Shown one piece after another: positions 1 through 8,216 of a DNA stretch of 64,000 nt. Every line of letters begins with the position of its first letter. The first letter of the stretch is position 1. A program made the position numbers and the translations under genes. This DNA is from DAOVXM01 sp963746255 (GTDB lineage: Bacteria > Chloroflexota > Anaerolineae > Anaerolineales > UBA4823): assembly GCA_963746255.1 (NCBI GenBank), contig CAVVAJ010000007.1, positions 248,001 through 312,000 on the forward strand. Reading direction: 5' to 3'. The notes beneath the pieces were generated by a model. It made no database searches. It had not been told where the DNA came from and saw only the letters and a program-made list of their open reading frames with translations.

Positions 1-21
1 CACCAACTGGCGCATCTTCCT

Positions 22-1335
22 TTATCGGTGTGGACCTCCCGCGGTCGGTTCGGTGAGGTGGCATACTGTGCATTCTGCGAGGGTGCCGGAGTGCCCTTGC
101 AGATTTACGAACTTAATCGCATCACGAGCTTCATTACTCGTGGCAATTGCATGCGTACTGTCGTGGCAAGCCTCACAGTACACTCCACCGTGTCCCTTCG
201 AAAAACGATACAATTCTTGGTCCTGCTCATACCCGAGTTCGTCGTGACAAACGTCACAGCGCGGCTCGTCCAACCAGGGATTGCGGTTTTCTTGAGCCAC
301 ATCTTCCATGCCGCCGTGGCAATCTGTACAGCCCATCTCATATTCACTGGACATCACATCACGCAAACATTTGGTGTCTGGGCCTGGGTGGCAGGCATAG
401 CATCCATCGGTGCTGTCCTGGACTTTACCAGCGTGTTTTTTATGCATGGCTTGTGAGAAGTTCGGTATTCCGGGTTCACCCGGTGCGCCAAGTGCGTTAG
501 ATGCATGGCATTCAGCACAGAGAATCGGTCTGCGGCTCATCAGCGGTTTGTTACCGCCAGGATATTCATCCTGATTCTCTTCATCATGCAGGGTTAATAT
601 ATTGGTTTCCACACGACCGGTGCTGATATCGAATTCCCCGTCTGCATGGCAATATTCGCAGTGCATCTCGGTCGAGACCGGAGCGACTACCCGGTTGCGT
701 GCCAGCTCAACTCCTCCGGAGCCTGTCACGACGATATCCGCTAACTGGTAAGGTTGACGGTCAGTAGCATCTGTATAATCATCATCATATTCCGTAAGCG
801 GAATGCCTTCGGCAATGAAGTGGTCCGCACTCATATCCATCGTGCCCGCTAAGCCTTTTCCAGTTAATCCGATATTCGGGGGCAGTGGGGAGGTTAAGTT
901 GAATAGTGGTTGGGCGTAATCCCAAAAGTTTGACTTCTCAACCGAATAGGTGTTATCGGGGAAGCTGTAGGTGACGGTGATGTTCTCAGTCACGATTAGT
1001 GGTGGGTCACCGCGCTGGATTACCTGGGCCCAGAGTGTATTCCAAGGGGGCAGGACAGCTAAGTCCTGGAAGTTGCGGTTGTAGCAGTGCATACCAAGGT
1101 CATTCCAGCCGATGACCACGTAATCCCCCAGCGCGGGCATTGGTGGTACTCCGCCGTAACCCCCAGATATGAAAGGTAGGAAAATCGTTCCATCATTTTC
1201 TAGCACTGTGTTTTGTGCCAAAGAGGCACTCGGCTGCCAGGCAAGTACCACTAATAGCACAAGAGTGATAGTGACGAGGATGCCCAGGATCAGTTTACGA
1301 TTCTTGATTTTCTGCATAAATTGCTTGGTATACAT
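22..1335 (-). CDS. Membrane-anchored seven-haem c-type cytochrome
   Basis: Predicted 437-residue exported multihaem cytochrome, likely an electron carrier on the outer face of the membrane. A basic N-terminus (residues 1-14) is followed by one hydrophobic segment (about 15-34), acting as signal or anchor. Seven CxxCH haem-binding motifs lie in the C-terminal half, at about residues 226, 272, 312, 337, 361, 386 and 418 (CEYCH, CAECH, CYACH, CTDCH, CDVCH, CEACH, CTVCH). The roughly 180 residues before the first haem site have no recognisable domain. An AGGGAGGG ribosome-binding site lies just upstream of the ATG. It is divergent from the two-component genes to its right across a region with two inverted repeats. 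The redox partner cannot be told from sequence; no oxidoreductase gene adjoins it inside the window. Confidence 0.85.
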   Translation of the reverse strand: MYTKQFMQKIKNRKLILGILVTITLVLLVVLAWQPSASLAQNTVLENDGTIFLPFISGGYGGVPPMPALGDYVVIGWNDLGMHCYNRNFQDLAVLPPWNTLWAQVIQRGDPPLIVTENITVTYSFPDNTYSVEKSNFWDYAQPLFNLTSPLPPNIGLTGKGLAGTMDMSADHFIAEGIPLTEYDDDYTDATDRQPYQLADIVVTGSGGVELARNRVVAPVSTEMHCEYCHADGEFDISTGRVETNILTLHDEENQDEYPGGNKPLMSRRPILCAECHASNALGAPGEPGIPNFSQAMHKKHAGKVQDSTDGCYACHPGPDTKCLRDVMSSEYEMGCTDCHGGMEDVAQENRNPWLDEPRCDVCHDELGYEQDQELYRFSKGHGGVYCEACHDSTHAIATSNEARDAIKFVNLQGHSGTLAECTVCHLTEPTAGGPHR

Positions 1336-1393
1336 TTGCCCTCCCTGTTACTATCCTTGAATTAATATGATCAAAAAAGATACATGCAATCAA

Positions 1394-1422
1394 AGATTAG
1401 TGACAGAGATGATCACTAATCT
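1394..1422. promoter_or_regulatory. Perfect 10-bp inverted repeat, candidate operator or leader hairpin
   Basis: AGATTAGTGA (1394-1403) and its exact reverse complement TCACTAATCT (1413-1422) flank a 9-base spacer. It sits about 60 bases upstream of the cytochrome start, in the divergent spacer 1336-1786 shared with the response-regulator gene. It has no T-tract, so it is more likely an operator or leader hairpin than a terminator. The rest of this spacer is AT-rich and I see no gene in it. Confidence 0.45.
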
Positions 1423-1528
1423 ATAAGTAGGACTTAATGTAATAAAGTTGCGGGTTATTTGAAACCTTAACGACATCTTAATAACTTGAAAGAGAGAACA
1501 GATAGAATCATTCTGTGTGGTCACTACA

Positions 1529-1576
1529 GTTACGTTACAGTTTTCTGGTATGTTATGTCAATAAACTGTGCGTAAC
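1529..1576. promoter_or_regulatory. Imperfect inverted repeat in the divergent spacer
   Basis: GTTACGTTACAG (1529-1540) is matched by CTGTGCGTAAC (1566-1576), pairing GTTACG with CGTAAC and ACAG with CTGT. It lies between the cytochrome and the response regulator and could be a binding site for the adjacent OmpR-type regulator, which often autoregulates. That is inference. Confidence 0.35.
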
Positions 1577-1786
1577 TTTATTAACTTGGGTTTAAGGGAA
1601 TACAGCCGATAATTTTCAAAATATTCGTGTCACCGATATTATATCAATAGTAATCTTGAATCGGACTCGCTGCTTTTATCGGTGATTTCGGATACAATAA
1701 GCCTTATCCCTATATGAATATGATGGTCACGCCTTGATGATTTTCATTGTTTCGAGGTGACCCTTGCACAAAATTTGGAGGCTATT

Positions 1787-2485
1787 TTGGCTCGAATACT
1801 GCTCGTTGATGATGAACCACTGATCACTGAATCCCTGTCGTACAGTTTACGTCGTGAGGGTTACGAGGTGAAAGCAGTCGGTGATGGAACCGCTGCCCTC
1901 GAAGCTATCGAAGAGTTTACACCGGACGTGGTCGTCCTCGATGTCATGTTGCCGGGGATGAGCGGACTGGAGGTCTGCCGTCAATTACGTGCCCGCAGTG
2001 CGACCCCGGTGATCATGCTCACCGCTCGTGGGGAAGAGATTGACCGCGTCCTGGGATTAGAAGTTGGCGCGGATGATTATCTCGCCAAGCCTTTCTCATT
2101 CCGTGAGCTGCTTGCTCGGATTCGTTCTATCTTACGGCGGGTTGATTTGGATCGCCAGATGACCCAGCTGCAACCAATCATTTTGGGAGATTTGAGCCTG
2201 GACCCCGTGGCGCGCAGGGTGATTAAAAACGAACAAGAAGTTCAGTTATCTGCACGCGAATTTGATCTTCTCTCCATTCTCATTCGTAATGCTGGACGAG
2301 CCTTAAGCCGGGAGGAATTATTGGCTGAAGTATGGGGGAGCGATTGGATTGGGGATCCACGCACATTGGATGTGCATGTTCGCTGGTTGAGGATTAAGAT
2401 CGAGGATGACCCGGCCAGCCCCAAATACATCCAGACAGTTCGGGGCCATGGCTACCGTTTCGCTGGCCAAGAAGAGTTAGACTAA
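1787..2485 (+). CDS. OmpR/PhoB-family response regulator
   Basis: Cytoplasmic two-component response regulator of about 232 residues. The receiver domain (residues 1-115) shows the acidic pair D8/D9, phospho-acceptor D52 (in VVVLDVMLPG), switch T79 and K101 (AKPFS). The C-terminal winged helix (about 130-228) ends in the typical TVRGHGYRF motif. I chose the TTG at 1787 because TTGGAGG (1775-1781) is correctly spaced before it and the receiver domain then begins at once; a GTG at 1757 in the same frame would add ten unsupported residues. The histidine kinase follows 51 bases downstream, so the two form a pair. The winged helix resembles PhoB, but the signal is not identifiable. Confidence 0.92.
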   Translation: MARILLVDDEPLITESLSYSLRREGYEVKAVGDGTAALEAIEEFTPDVVVLDVMLPGMSGLEVCRQLRARSATPVIMLTARGEEIDRVLGLEVGADDYLAKPFSFRELLARIRSILRRVDLDRQMTQLQPIILGDLSLDPVARRVIKNEQEVQLSAREFDLLSILIRNAGRALSREELLAEVWGSDWIGDPRTLDVHVRWLRIKIEDDPASPKYIQTVRGHGYRFAGQEELD

Positions 2486-2536
2486 CCATACCCTTATTGC
2501 GTTGAGCGTTCTCAATCCTTCACCTATGGTATTTTT

Positions 2537-3998
2537 ATGAAATCGATCATCCCGCGCACCATCCAAGCGCGACTGATACTTTCTCATTTACTCGTCTCAA
2601 TAATCAGTATTATCCTAATATCGGTGTATGCCGGGGGAACCTTATACCGCGCGACCCGCGCCCAGGTCGAACACCGCTACGAGGATTTGGCTTTTGCCGC
2701 GGCAGATCTATTCAGAGCGCCCTCTGCTTGAATATAAAATAAATAGTAGTGCTCAATCTGATCTGACCGTATCGATCGCGAAGCTGTTTAGGAACAATCC
2801 TGAAGTCCGCTATACGGTGTATGACTCCGCCGGCAATGCCATCGTCGATAGTTTAGGTGATCTATCTGCATCGTTGCAGGCTACCGAGAGGCCAGATGTA
2901 GAGCAAGTATTGTCCGGAGATAATCTGGAGGGCGAGTATATTGGCAGGAACGCACAGGGCGGAGAAGTTCTTAACCTGGCTGTCGCGGTGACAGATGGGA
3001 AAGAGATCATTGGTGCGGTGGCATTTCAGGTGCCGGCGGAGAATGCACTGCTAGCTGCTAGACGATCCCTGGCCGCCCTGATTGCATCAGCCCTTGTAGT
3101 TGCTCTCGCCATGAGCGCAGTGGGTTATTACTTGGCGCGCAACTTAGCGGTACCGATTAGTGGTTTAACTGACACAGCTGAGAGTTTGGCGCGCGGGGAA
3201 TTGGATGCTAGGGTAAATTCACCAGAAGTCCCGGTCGAGTTGAATCGTTTAGCGCACTCATTCAACACAATGGCTGAACGATTACAAGCGTACGTTCACG
3301 AGCTCAGGTCTTTTGTTGCCAACGCCAGTCATGAATTGCGTACACCTTTGACATCAATCAAATTGCGGGTGGAATCCTTGCGCAATGGGGCGCTAGATGA
3401 CCCGTCTGTAGCAGATCGTTTTCTAGCTGAGATTGAGAGCGAAGTAGACCGCTTGTCCTGCATGGTTAATGAAATGTTGGACCTATCCCGGATTGAAGGA
3501 GGGTTGACTGAAGAGCAGCGGGTACCAGTCAATTTGGCACAAATAGTCGAAGAAGTGTACGCTACTTTCCTTGCCCGTACGCAGAGAGCTGAAATTGAAT
3601 TCACCCGTCGGGTCGATCCTTCAGTTCCTCCATTCCTTGGCGATGAGGAACAGCTACGCCGGATGCTGTACAACCTCGTTGATAACGCTATAAAATATAC
3701 ACCCCATAACGGACAGGTAGAGATTGTTTTGGACCGTGTAGATGGGGAGCAATTAAGCCGGTTGGTTGTCCGGGATAATGGCTTTGGGATCACGAAAAAC
3801 CAGCTGCCACATATTTTTGAACGTTTCTATCGGGTGGAAGCCACACGTCCGCGGTACGGGCCTCCCCAGGGAACAGGATTGGGATTAGCAATTACCAAAT
3901 CTATCGTGGAAAATCACGGCGGGGCGATCAACGTTTCTAGTAATGTGGGGGAAGGTACGACATTCGTGATTGATTTTCCAGCGGGGAAAGTGAGTTAA
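2537..3998 (+). CDS. PhoR-type sensor histidine kinase, interrupted by a frameshift near 2720
   Basis: Sensor kinase partner of the preceding regulator, about 486 residues if the frame is restored. The true N-terminus (ATG 2537) encodes a membrane helix (about residues 14-32), then stops at 2731. The rest continues in the next frame: extracytoplasmic sensor region, second membrane helix (about 180-205), HAMP domain, dimerisation/phospho-acceptor motif FVANASHELRTPLTS (His about 265), and ATPase boxes N (NLVDNAIKYTP), G1 (RDNGFGI), F (IFERFYR) and G2 (GTGLGLAI). Removing one C from the CCC near 2721 joins DLFRAP directly to LLEYK, so a single inserted base explains the break. It could be a sequencing error or a recent null allele. 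Every catalytic motif is intact. Confidence 0.88.
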
Positions 3999-4000
3999 AA

Positions 4001-4050
4001 ATTCTCAGGCAGGCCTTGACGCGCAAGCATGCCTGAGAATTATAAATTTT
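4001..4050. terminator. Bidirectional terminator between convergent genes
   Basis: A perfect 11-bp stem (ATTCTCAGGCA 4001-4011 with TGCCTGAGAAT 4030-4040) lies between the histidine kinase stop and the convergent gene ending at 4078. It is flanked by an A-run on the left and TATAAATTTTT on the right, so it can serve both strands. Confidence 0.7.
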
Positions 4051-4077
4051 TACTAGGTTGGTCAAGCAATCAAATAC

Positions 4078-4575
4078 TTATTTCGCCATACCGAGACCGA
4101 AAAGACCGAAAACGCGCATCCGGCAGGATAATGAGACCACTTTTCCGTTCCGGTAGACTGCCATGGTATAGCACGGCTCCCAGTTCTGCTTCCAGGTGTC
4201 AAAGAAGTATATTTTGAGCAAACCTTGCTCCCATTTTTTAACTTCGTACTGGCGGACCGAAAAATAGACATAGACCGGTCCGATAATATGCTTCACTTGC
4301 TCCCCATTGTATTTATAAAGCCGGATATCTATCAGGCGTTCGGTGAAATCCGGGTGCTGCTCTCCTGGAGCGTTGTTCTGGTTCTTCTTGGCCAGCTTGA
4401 CAGTCCCAGTATATTGGCTGCTGGTGAAGCTGACGCCTGCCCGACCGGCTGAAAAGGCTGCGGTTTCCCCGAACTCAATCCGATTGTAGCGTGAACTGCC
4501 ACTTGCCGCAATCAGAGAAATCGCCACCGCGACCAATGCCAGCGTTAGAATGACTTTTTTGCCTGTTTTTTCCAT
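4078..4575 (-). CDS. Hypothetical exported protein
   Basis: About 165 residues, family not recognised. Starting at ATG 4575 the protein has a basic N-terminus (MEKTGKK) and a hydrophobic stretch (about residues 8-26) ending in small residues, which fits a Sec signal peptide. The mature part is rich in aromatic and basic residues, with two cysteines near the C-terminus (EPCY and SLSC) that could pair. ATG 4575 is preferred to an upstream in-frame TTG at 4599 because AAGGAG is correctly spaced before it. It stands alone, separated from the cupin gene upstream by about 130 bases. No function can be assigned. Confidence 0.6.
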   Translation of the reverse strand: MEKTGKKVILTLALVAVAISLIAASGSSRYNRIEFGETAAFSAGRAGVSFTSSQYTGTVKLAKKNQNNAPGEQHPDFTERLIDIRLYKYNGEQVKHIIGPVYVYFSVRQYEVKKWEQGLLKIYFFDTWKQNWEPCYTMAVYRNGKVVSLSCRMRVFGLFGLGMAK

Positions 4576-4703
4576 GTTTATCTCCTTAATAATATTCAAC
4601 CATATCTGGTTGGTCCAGATATTCTTCGAAGGGTTCTACGGTGGTTAAGTCCATTGTACAAGCGAATATCGAAATGTCAACCAGGCTATCATGAAGGAAA
4701 GGT

Positions 4704-5057
4704 TTAAAGTCCCAATTTGTTCCTATCGACAAGCTCTCGGTCTTCTGCCGCATCAGCTTCGTTTAAGCCTGGGGTGTGGATGACTAGATGGTAATAATCA
4801 GGGCTGTTAGAGAGGAAAGTATGCACTTCCCCTGGTTCTACCAGCAGCATATCACCTGCCTGGATGGTTATCGTCTGGGTATCAATTTGGATCTGCGCTT
4901 CACCACGCGCAATCAGATAGATTTCGGTGACTCGGTGATGAACATGGGGTTCGTCAATCCCCCGATTGGCGTACCCAATCGCAATATCAAGCCCTGAGTT
5001 CCAGGGACCCACGAACCAGCCCTTCAATTCCTGTGGGTCAGCTTTTTCAATCCGCAT
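4704..5057 (-). CDS. Small cupin-domain protein
   Basis: Single-domain cupin of 117 residues. Cupin motif 1 is visible as HVHHRVTEIYLIARGEA (about residues 38-54), with two His and a Glu as likely metal ligands; motif 2 follows as PGEVHTFLSNSPDYYH with another His. AGGTGATGG precedes the ATG. It lies 26 bases downstream of the enoyl-CoA hydratase gene on the same strand, so the two are probably co-transcribed. Such small cupins bind metals and act as isomerases, dioxygenases or ligand sensors; the substrate cannot be read from sequence. Confidence 0.8.
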   Translation of the reverse strand: MRIEKADPQELKGWFVGPWNSGLDIAIGYANRGIDEPHVHHRVTEIYLIARGEAQIQIDTQTITIQAGDMLLVEPGEVHTFLSNSPDYYHLVIHTPGLNEADAAEDRELVDRNKLGL

Positions 5058-5083
5058 CCATCACCTAACCGTCTACCCGATGG

Positions 5084-5860
5084 TTAATATCCCTTCCATT
5101 CCGGACGGCGTTTCTCAAGGAAAGCTTCCATCCCCTCCTGCTGGTCTTCGCTGGCAAAAAGCATATAGAATGCACGCCGTTCATACTCAAGACCGCTGGC
5201 GAGGGATAATTCAAAAGCCTTGTTGACGGCTTCCTTTCCAAGCTGGACAGCCAAGGGAGCTCGCGCGGCTATTTCCGCTGCGAGTTTGAGTGTTTCTTCT
5301 AGGTATTTCTCTACCGGAACCACACGGATAACGAGTCCGTATTGCAGGGCTTCGGTCGCTTGAAGTGTGCGATTATTTAGTATCATTTCCATAGCGATTG
5401 CTTTACCGACTGCCCGGGTTAACCGTTGGGTGCCTCCTGCTCCAGGGATGACACCGAGATTAATCTCGGGCTGCCCAAATCGCGCCGTTTCCGAAGCGAT
5501 GATCATGTCACAGGACATCGCTAATTCGTTTCCGCCTCCCAAACACCAACCGGAAACTGCTGCAATAAGGGGTTTTTTGATGGTCAGGATGGTATCAAAC
5601 GTAGAGATAAAATCGCGCTGGAGCATTTCAATCGCTGTTGCGCTCATCATTTCCTTGATATCGGCTCCTGCTGCAAATGCACGTTCATTGCCCGTAATGA
5701 CCAGCGCTCCGATCGTAGGGTTGTGATCAAAATCAACTAGCGCTTCCATTACCTCGCCAAGTACCTCACTATTCAAGGCGTTGAGCGCCTGAGGTCGATT
5801 CAAGCGCACGAGCCCCACTGCATCATGAGTTTCAACCAGGATATGCTTAAATTTGTTCAC
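5084..5860 (-). CDS. Enoyl-CoA hydratase/isomerase (crotonase family)
   Basis: 258 residues, the normal length for a short-chain enoyl-CoA hydratase, which adds water to 2-enoyl-CoA in fatty-acid or butyrate-type pathways. The oxyanion-hole segments AFAAGADIKEM (about 60-70) and GWCLGGGNELAMSCD (about 104-118) are present, as are the two catalytic glutamates, in GGGNELA and GQPEINLGVIPGAGGTQRL. This pattern is typical of true hydratases rather than dehalogenases. A GTG start is preceded by GGGAGG. It forms a likely operon with the downstream cupin. No thiolase or acyl-CoA dehydrogenase is nearby, so the exact pathway is unknown. Confidence 0.9.
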   Translation of the reverse strand: MNKFKHILVETHDAVGLVRLNRPQALNALNSEVLGEVMEALVDFDHNPTIGALVITGNERAFAAGADIKEMMSATAIEMLQRDFISTFDTILTIKKPLIAAVSGWCLGGGNELAMSCDMIIASETARFGQPEINLGVIPGAGGTQRLTRAVGKAIAMEMILNNRTLQATEALQYGLVIRVVPVEKYLEETLKLAAEIAARAPLAVQLGKEAVNKAFELSLASGLEYERRAFYMLFASEDQQEGMEAFLEKRRPEWKGY

Positions 5861-5984
5861 GATAATCCTCCCATAGGTAGCAGGGGCAAAATGTAAGCTT
5901 TATAAGTATGCAATTGACTATTCCCGCTCGGTCAAAATTATTGTATCTCTGACTCTTTCCCGGTTAGATCTCTATGATTGAAAG

Positions 5985-6413
5985 TCAGTCTCTGGGTATC
6001 GATTGGCGTGCCAATCGGTCGACGCGTTCGTTGCCTGGATTTCCACTATGACCCAGCACCCAGTGCCATGTGATCTTATGCCGCTGGATGGCTTTATCAA
6101 GTGCTTGCCACAGATCGACATTGGCGAGTGCGCCTCCCTTACGGCGCCAGTTTCTTTCTTTCCAGCGCGGCATCCATTCGGTGATCCCTCTGCGCAGGTA
6201 TTCTGAATCTGTGTAGAAATCTATTTGACTGGCGCGTTTTAATTGTTCTAATGCCCGCAATGCAGCAGTTAATTCCATGCGGTTATTGGTGGTATCCCGT
6301 TCAGAGCCATGCAGCTCCTTTTCTCGGTTCCCAGACCGCAATAAGGCTGCCCAACCGCCTGGACCCGGGTTCGGGTCACAAGAACCATCACTGTATATCG
6401 TAACCTTGGGCAT
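5985..6413 (-). CDS. rnhA: Ribonuclease HI
   Basis: About 142 residues. Cleaves the RNA strand of RNA-DNA hybrids in replication and repair. All four catalytic acids are in their normal contexts: Asp in IYSDGSCDPNPGPGGW, Glu in NRMELTAAL, Asp in YTDSEYL and Asp in NERVDRLA. The His of the flexible loop is in LGHSGNPGNE. Start ATG 6413 is preferred because AGGAG, overlapping the end of the upstream gene, is spaced correctly before it. Its start lies one base beyond the stop of the binding-protein gene, implying translational coupling despite unrelated functions. Confidence 0.95.
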   Translation of the reverse strand: MPKVTIYSDGSCDPNPGPGGWAALLRSGNREKELHGSERDTTNNRMELTAALRALEQLKRASQIDFYTDSEYLRRGITEWMPRWKERNWRRKGGALANVDLWQALDKAIQRHKITWHWVLGHSGNPGNERVDRLARQSIPRD

Positions 6414-6414
6414 G

Positions 6415-7881
6415 TCACTCCTGAGCATTGTCTTTAGAATGTAGGTCAGCAGCAGTTTTATCTAATAATCTAACTGCTGCTGGGAGCTGGTCCAGGGTGA
6501 AATACCAGCGGTATAGCTGGGTTGCGATATCGCTAACCGCCCACCGCACACTCTCCCAAGACTGGAAATTGGGTTCTGGTTTTGCGTCCGGCAGCAGATC
6601 CACAGCCTCGTACCATTGGGCCAAGGGTGGTTGGTTTTGATCGATATAATCCAGCACGGATGCACGCAGTGGAAAACCGCCTGTAGCCTGAATGAGACGC
6701 GCTTGATTTCCCGGTTCTAGTAGCCACTTTATGAAAATCCAGCTGGCGAGTTGCTCTTCTGGTGTCGATTCAAAAACGAAAAACGAAGGCCCGTATGTAT
6801 TAATTGATGGCTGTCCTTCTTCCGTTGGGAATGCGATTACTGACCATTGGTCTTCACTCCGAATATCGGCAAAAGCGCTTTCTTGGTAGGGGATGCTTGT
6901 TATGCTGCCAGTTGAAAATAAGCCGAGTCGGTTCGCAAATTCTTGTTCTGGGAAGTCATTTTCTGACACCCACGCACAGCCCTCCTCATAAATTTCGCGC
7001 ATAAAAGTTAGCCCTTGTTTGGTCTCAGTGTTGTTGAAGTCATACCCATCCCCATCCTGGCTGATTACCGGGCTGTTGAAGGCATACAACCAGCCCAAAA
7101 CAGTCGAATAGTTTGTGGATATCACCCAACCTCCGCTCCCGTCGTTATCCCTGCTTTCGTCTTCCAATAATGATTCTGAAGCCAGACAGGCCTGTTCAAT
7201 GAATTCCGCAGGGGTTGTTGGCGGGGCGCTAAAACCAAGTTCCTTAGCCCAGGTTGTGTTATAGTACAGCATCTGGGCTGAACGCTGGGCAGGGAGACCG
7301 ATCCGCTTTCTATCATATATGTCATGTCCCCAGAAAACAGGGAAGAAGTCATCCTGGGTACCTCGTTCCATCCCCCAAATCGCGTCATTCACAAAGTCGT
7401 CAAGCACAACCAGTATTTCTGCGTCGTCAGACCAGCTCAATGCCTGGTATAGATAGGTAGTGGCGATCTGGGGGAGCTCTCGTTCACTGACTGCTTGGGC
7501 GACTTTTTCGTCTAATTCATCAAAGGAACTGAATGGAACTCCTTGTACGGAAATGCCCCATTCGTTCTCCAGATTGAATTCATTTACCAACTCCGTTATG
7601 ACCTGCTCAGCCGGTCCGTTCCATACATGCCAGAACTGGAGCTGGACCCCCTGCAAATCTTTTGGAATGACTTCGATGTCGCTTTTTGGTTCGGGTGTTC
7701 TCGTGACCTTACGCGTCGGGCGAGGTGTTACCGAAGCTGATTTGCGCGGCGTTTGGGTGGCCGTCGCGGTCAAAGCTGAACGAGTCTCTGCTGGTGACGA
7801 ACTATTTTGGCAGGCTACTGCCAAGGCCATGATCAGTGCACAAATCACTGACACGAATAAAGCTTGGTTATGCTTGTTAAT
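6415..7881 (-). CDS. ABC transporter family-1 solute-binding lipoprotein
   Basis: Extracytoplasmic binding lipoprotein of about 480-490 residues related to UgpB/MalE-type proteins. A hydrophobic signal ends in the lipobox LAVAC, followed by a Ser/Thr/Pro linker and then the binding domain, starting near LQFWHVWNGPAEQ and containing the family's inter-lobe elements. The first conventional start (GTG 7854) would give a signal peptide with no basic residue. An ATT at 7879-7881, with GAGGG nine bases upstream, adds NKHNQALF and gives a normal N-terminus, so I place the start there tentatively. It is divergent from the ABC permeases at 8217-10278, which it may serve. It resembles the first domain of the fused binding protein at 10451. 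Confidence 0.85.
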   Translation of the reverse strand: MNKHNQALFVSVICALIMALAVACQNSSSPAETRSALTATATQTPRKSASVTPRPTRKVTRTPEPKSDIEVIPKDLQGVQLQFWHVWNGPAEQVITELVNEFNLENEWGISVQGVPFSSFDELDEKVAQAVSERELPQIATTYLYQALSWSDDAEILVVLDDFVNDAIWGMERGTQDDFFPVFWGHDIYDRKRIGLPAQRSAQMLYYNTTWAKELGFSAPPTTPAEFIEQACLASESLLEDESRDNDGSGGWVISTNYSTVLGWLYAFNSPVISQDGDGYDFNNTETKQGLTFMREIYEEGCAWVSENDFPEQEFANRLGLFSTGSITSIPYQESAFADIRSEDQWSVIAFPTEEGQPSINTYGPSFFVFESTPEEQLASWIFIKWLLEPGNQARLIQATGGFPLRASVLDYIDQNQPPLAQWYEAVDLLPDAKPEPNFQSWESVRWAVSDIATQLYRWYFTLDQLPAAVRLLDKTAADLHSKDNAQE

Positions 7882-8216
7882 TGTGTTATTCCCTCGATGT
7901 TCTGATGATTGCCGATGACAGATATGTTATGGATAGTTTATCATTACTTCCTAATAGAAGTCGATTTCTCAACTGGGATTAACGTCACAACCCCAGCCAG
8001 GGGTATTGACTGCGTCTCAAACATGGAAAGTACAGCGAAAAAAAATAATGACATGCATAACATTTCATTAGGGATATCTGGCACATTCCCTATTCTTTTG
8101 TTTCTGTTATATAATGTTACTGGCGGATAAATGCCCGTGCTTTTATATAACCTGAAGAAACACAGTCAACAGTTTACCGGTAATTGGGTCACAACGCGCA
8201 AAAGAGGAGGCGAGCT
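7882..8216. promoter_or_regulatory. Divergent promoter region
   Basis: 335 bases between the divergent binding lipoprotein and ABC permease genes. A TATAAT (8110-8115) could be the rightward -10 box, with no good -35. The region is AT-rich and I see no convincing gene; a 73-codon ORF here lacks a ribosome-binding site and any recognisable motif. Confidence 0.4.

Noticed and set aside
7909..8130. 73-codon rightward ORF in the divergent spacer before the ABC permeases
   Set aside because: No ribosome-binding site, no recognisable motif and it lies across the expected promoter region.
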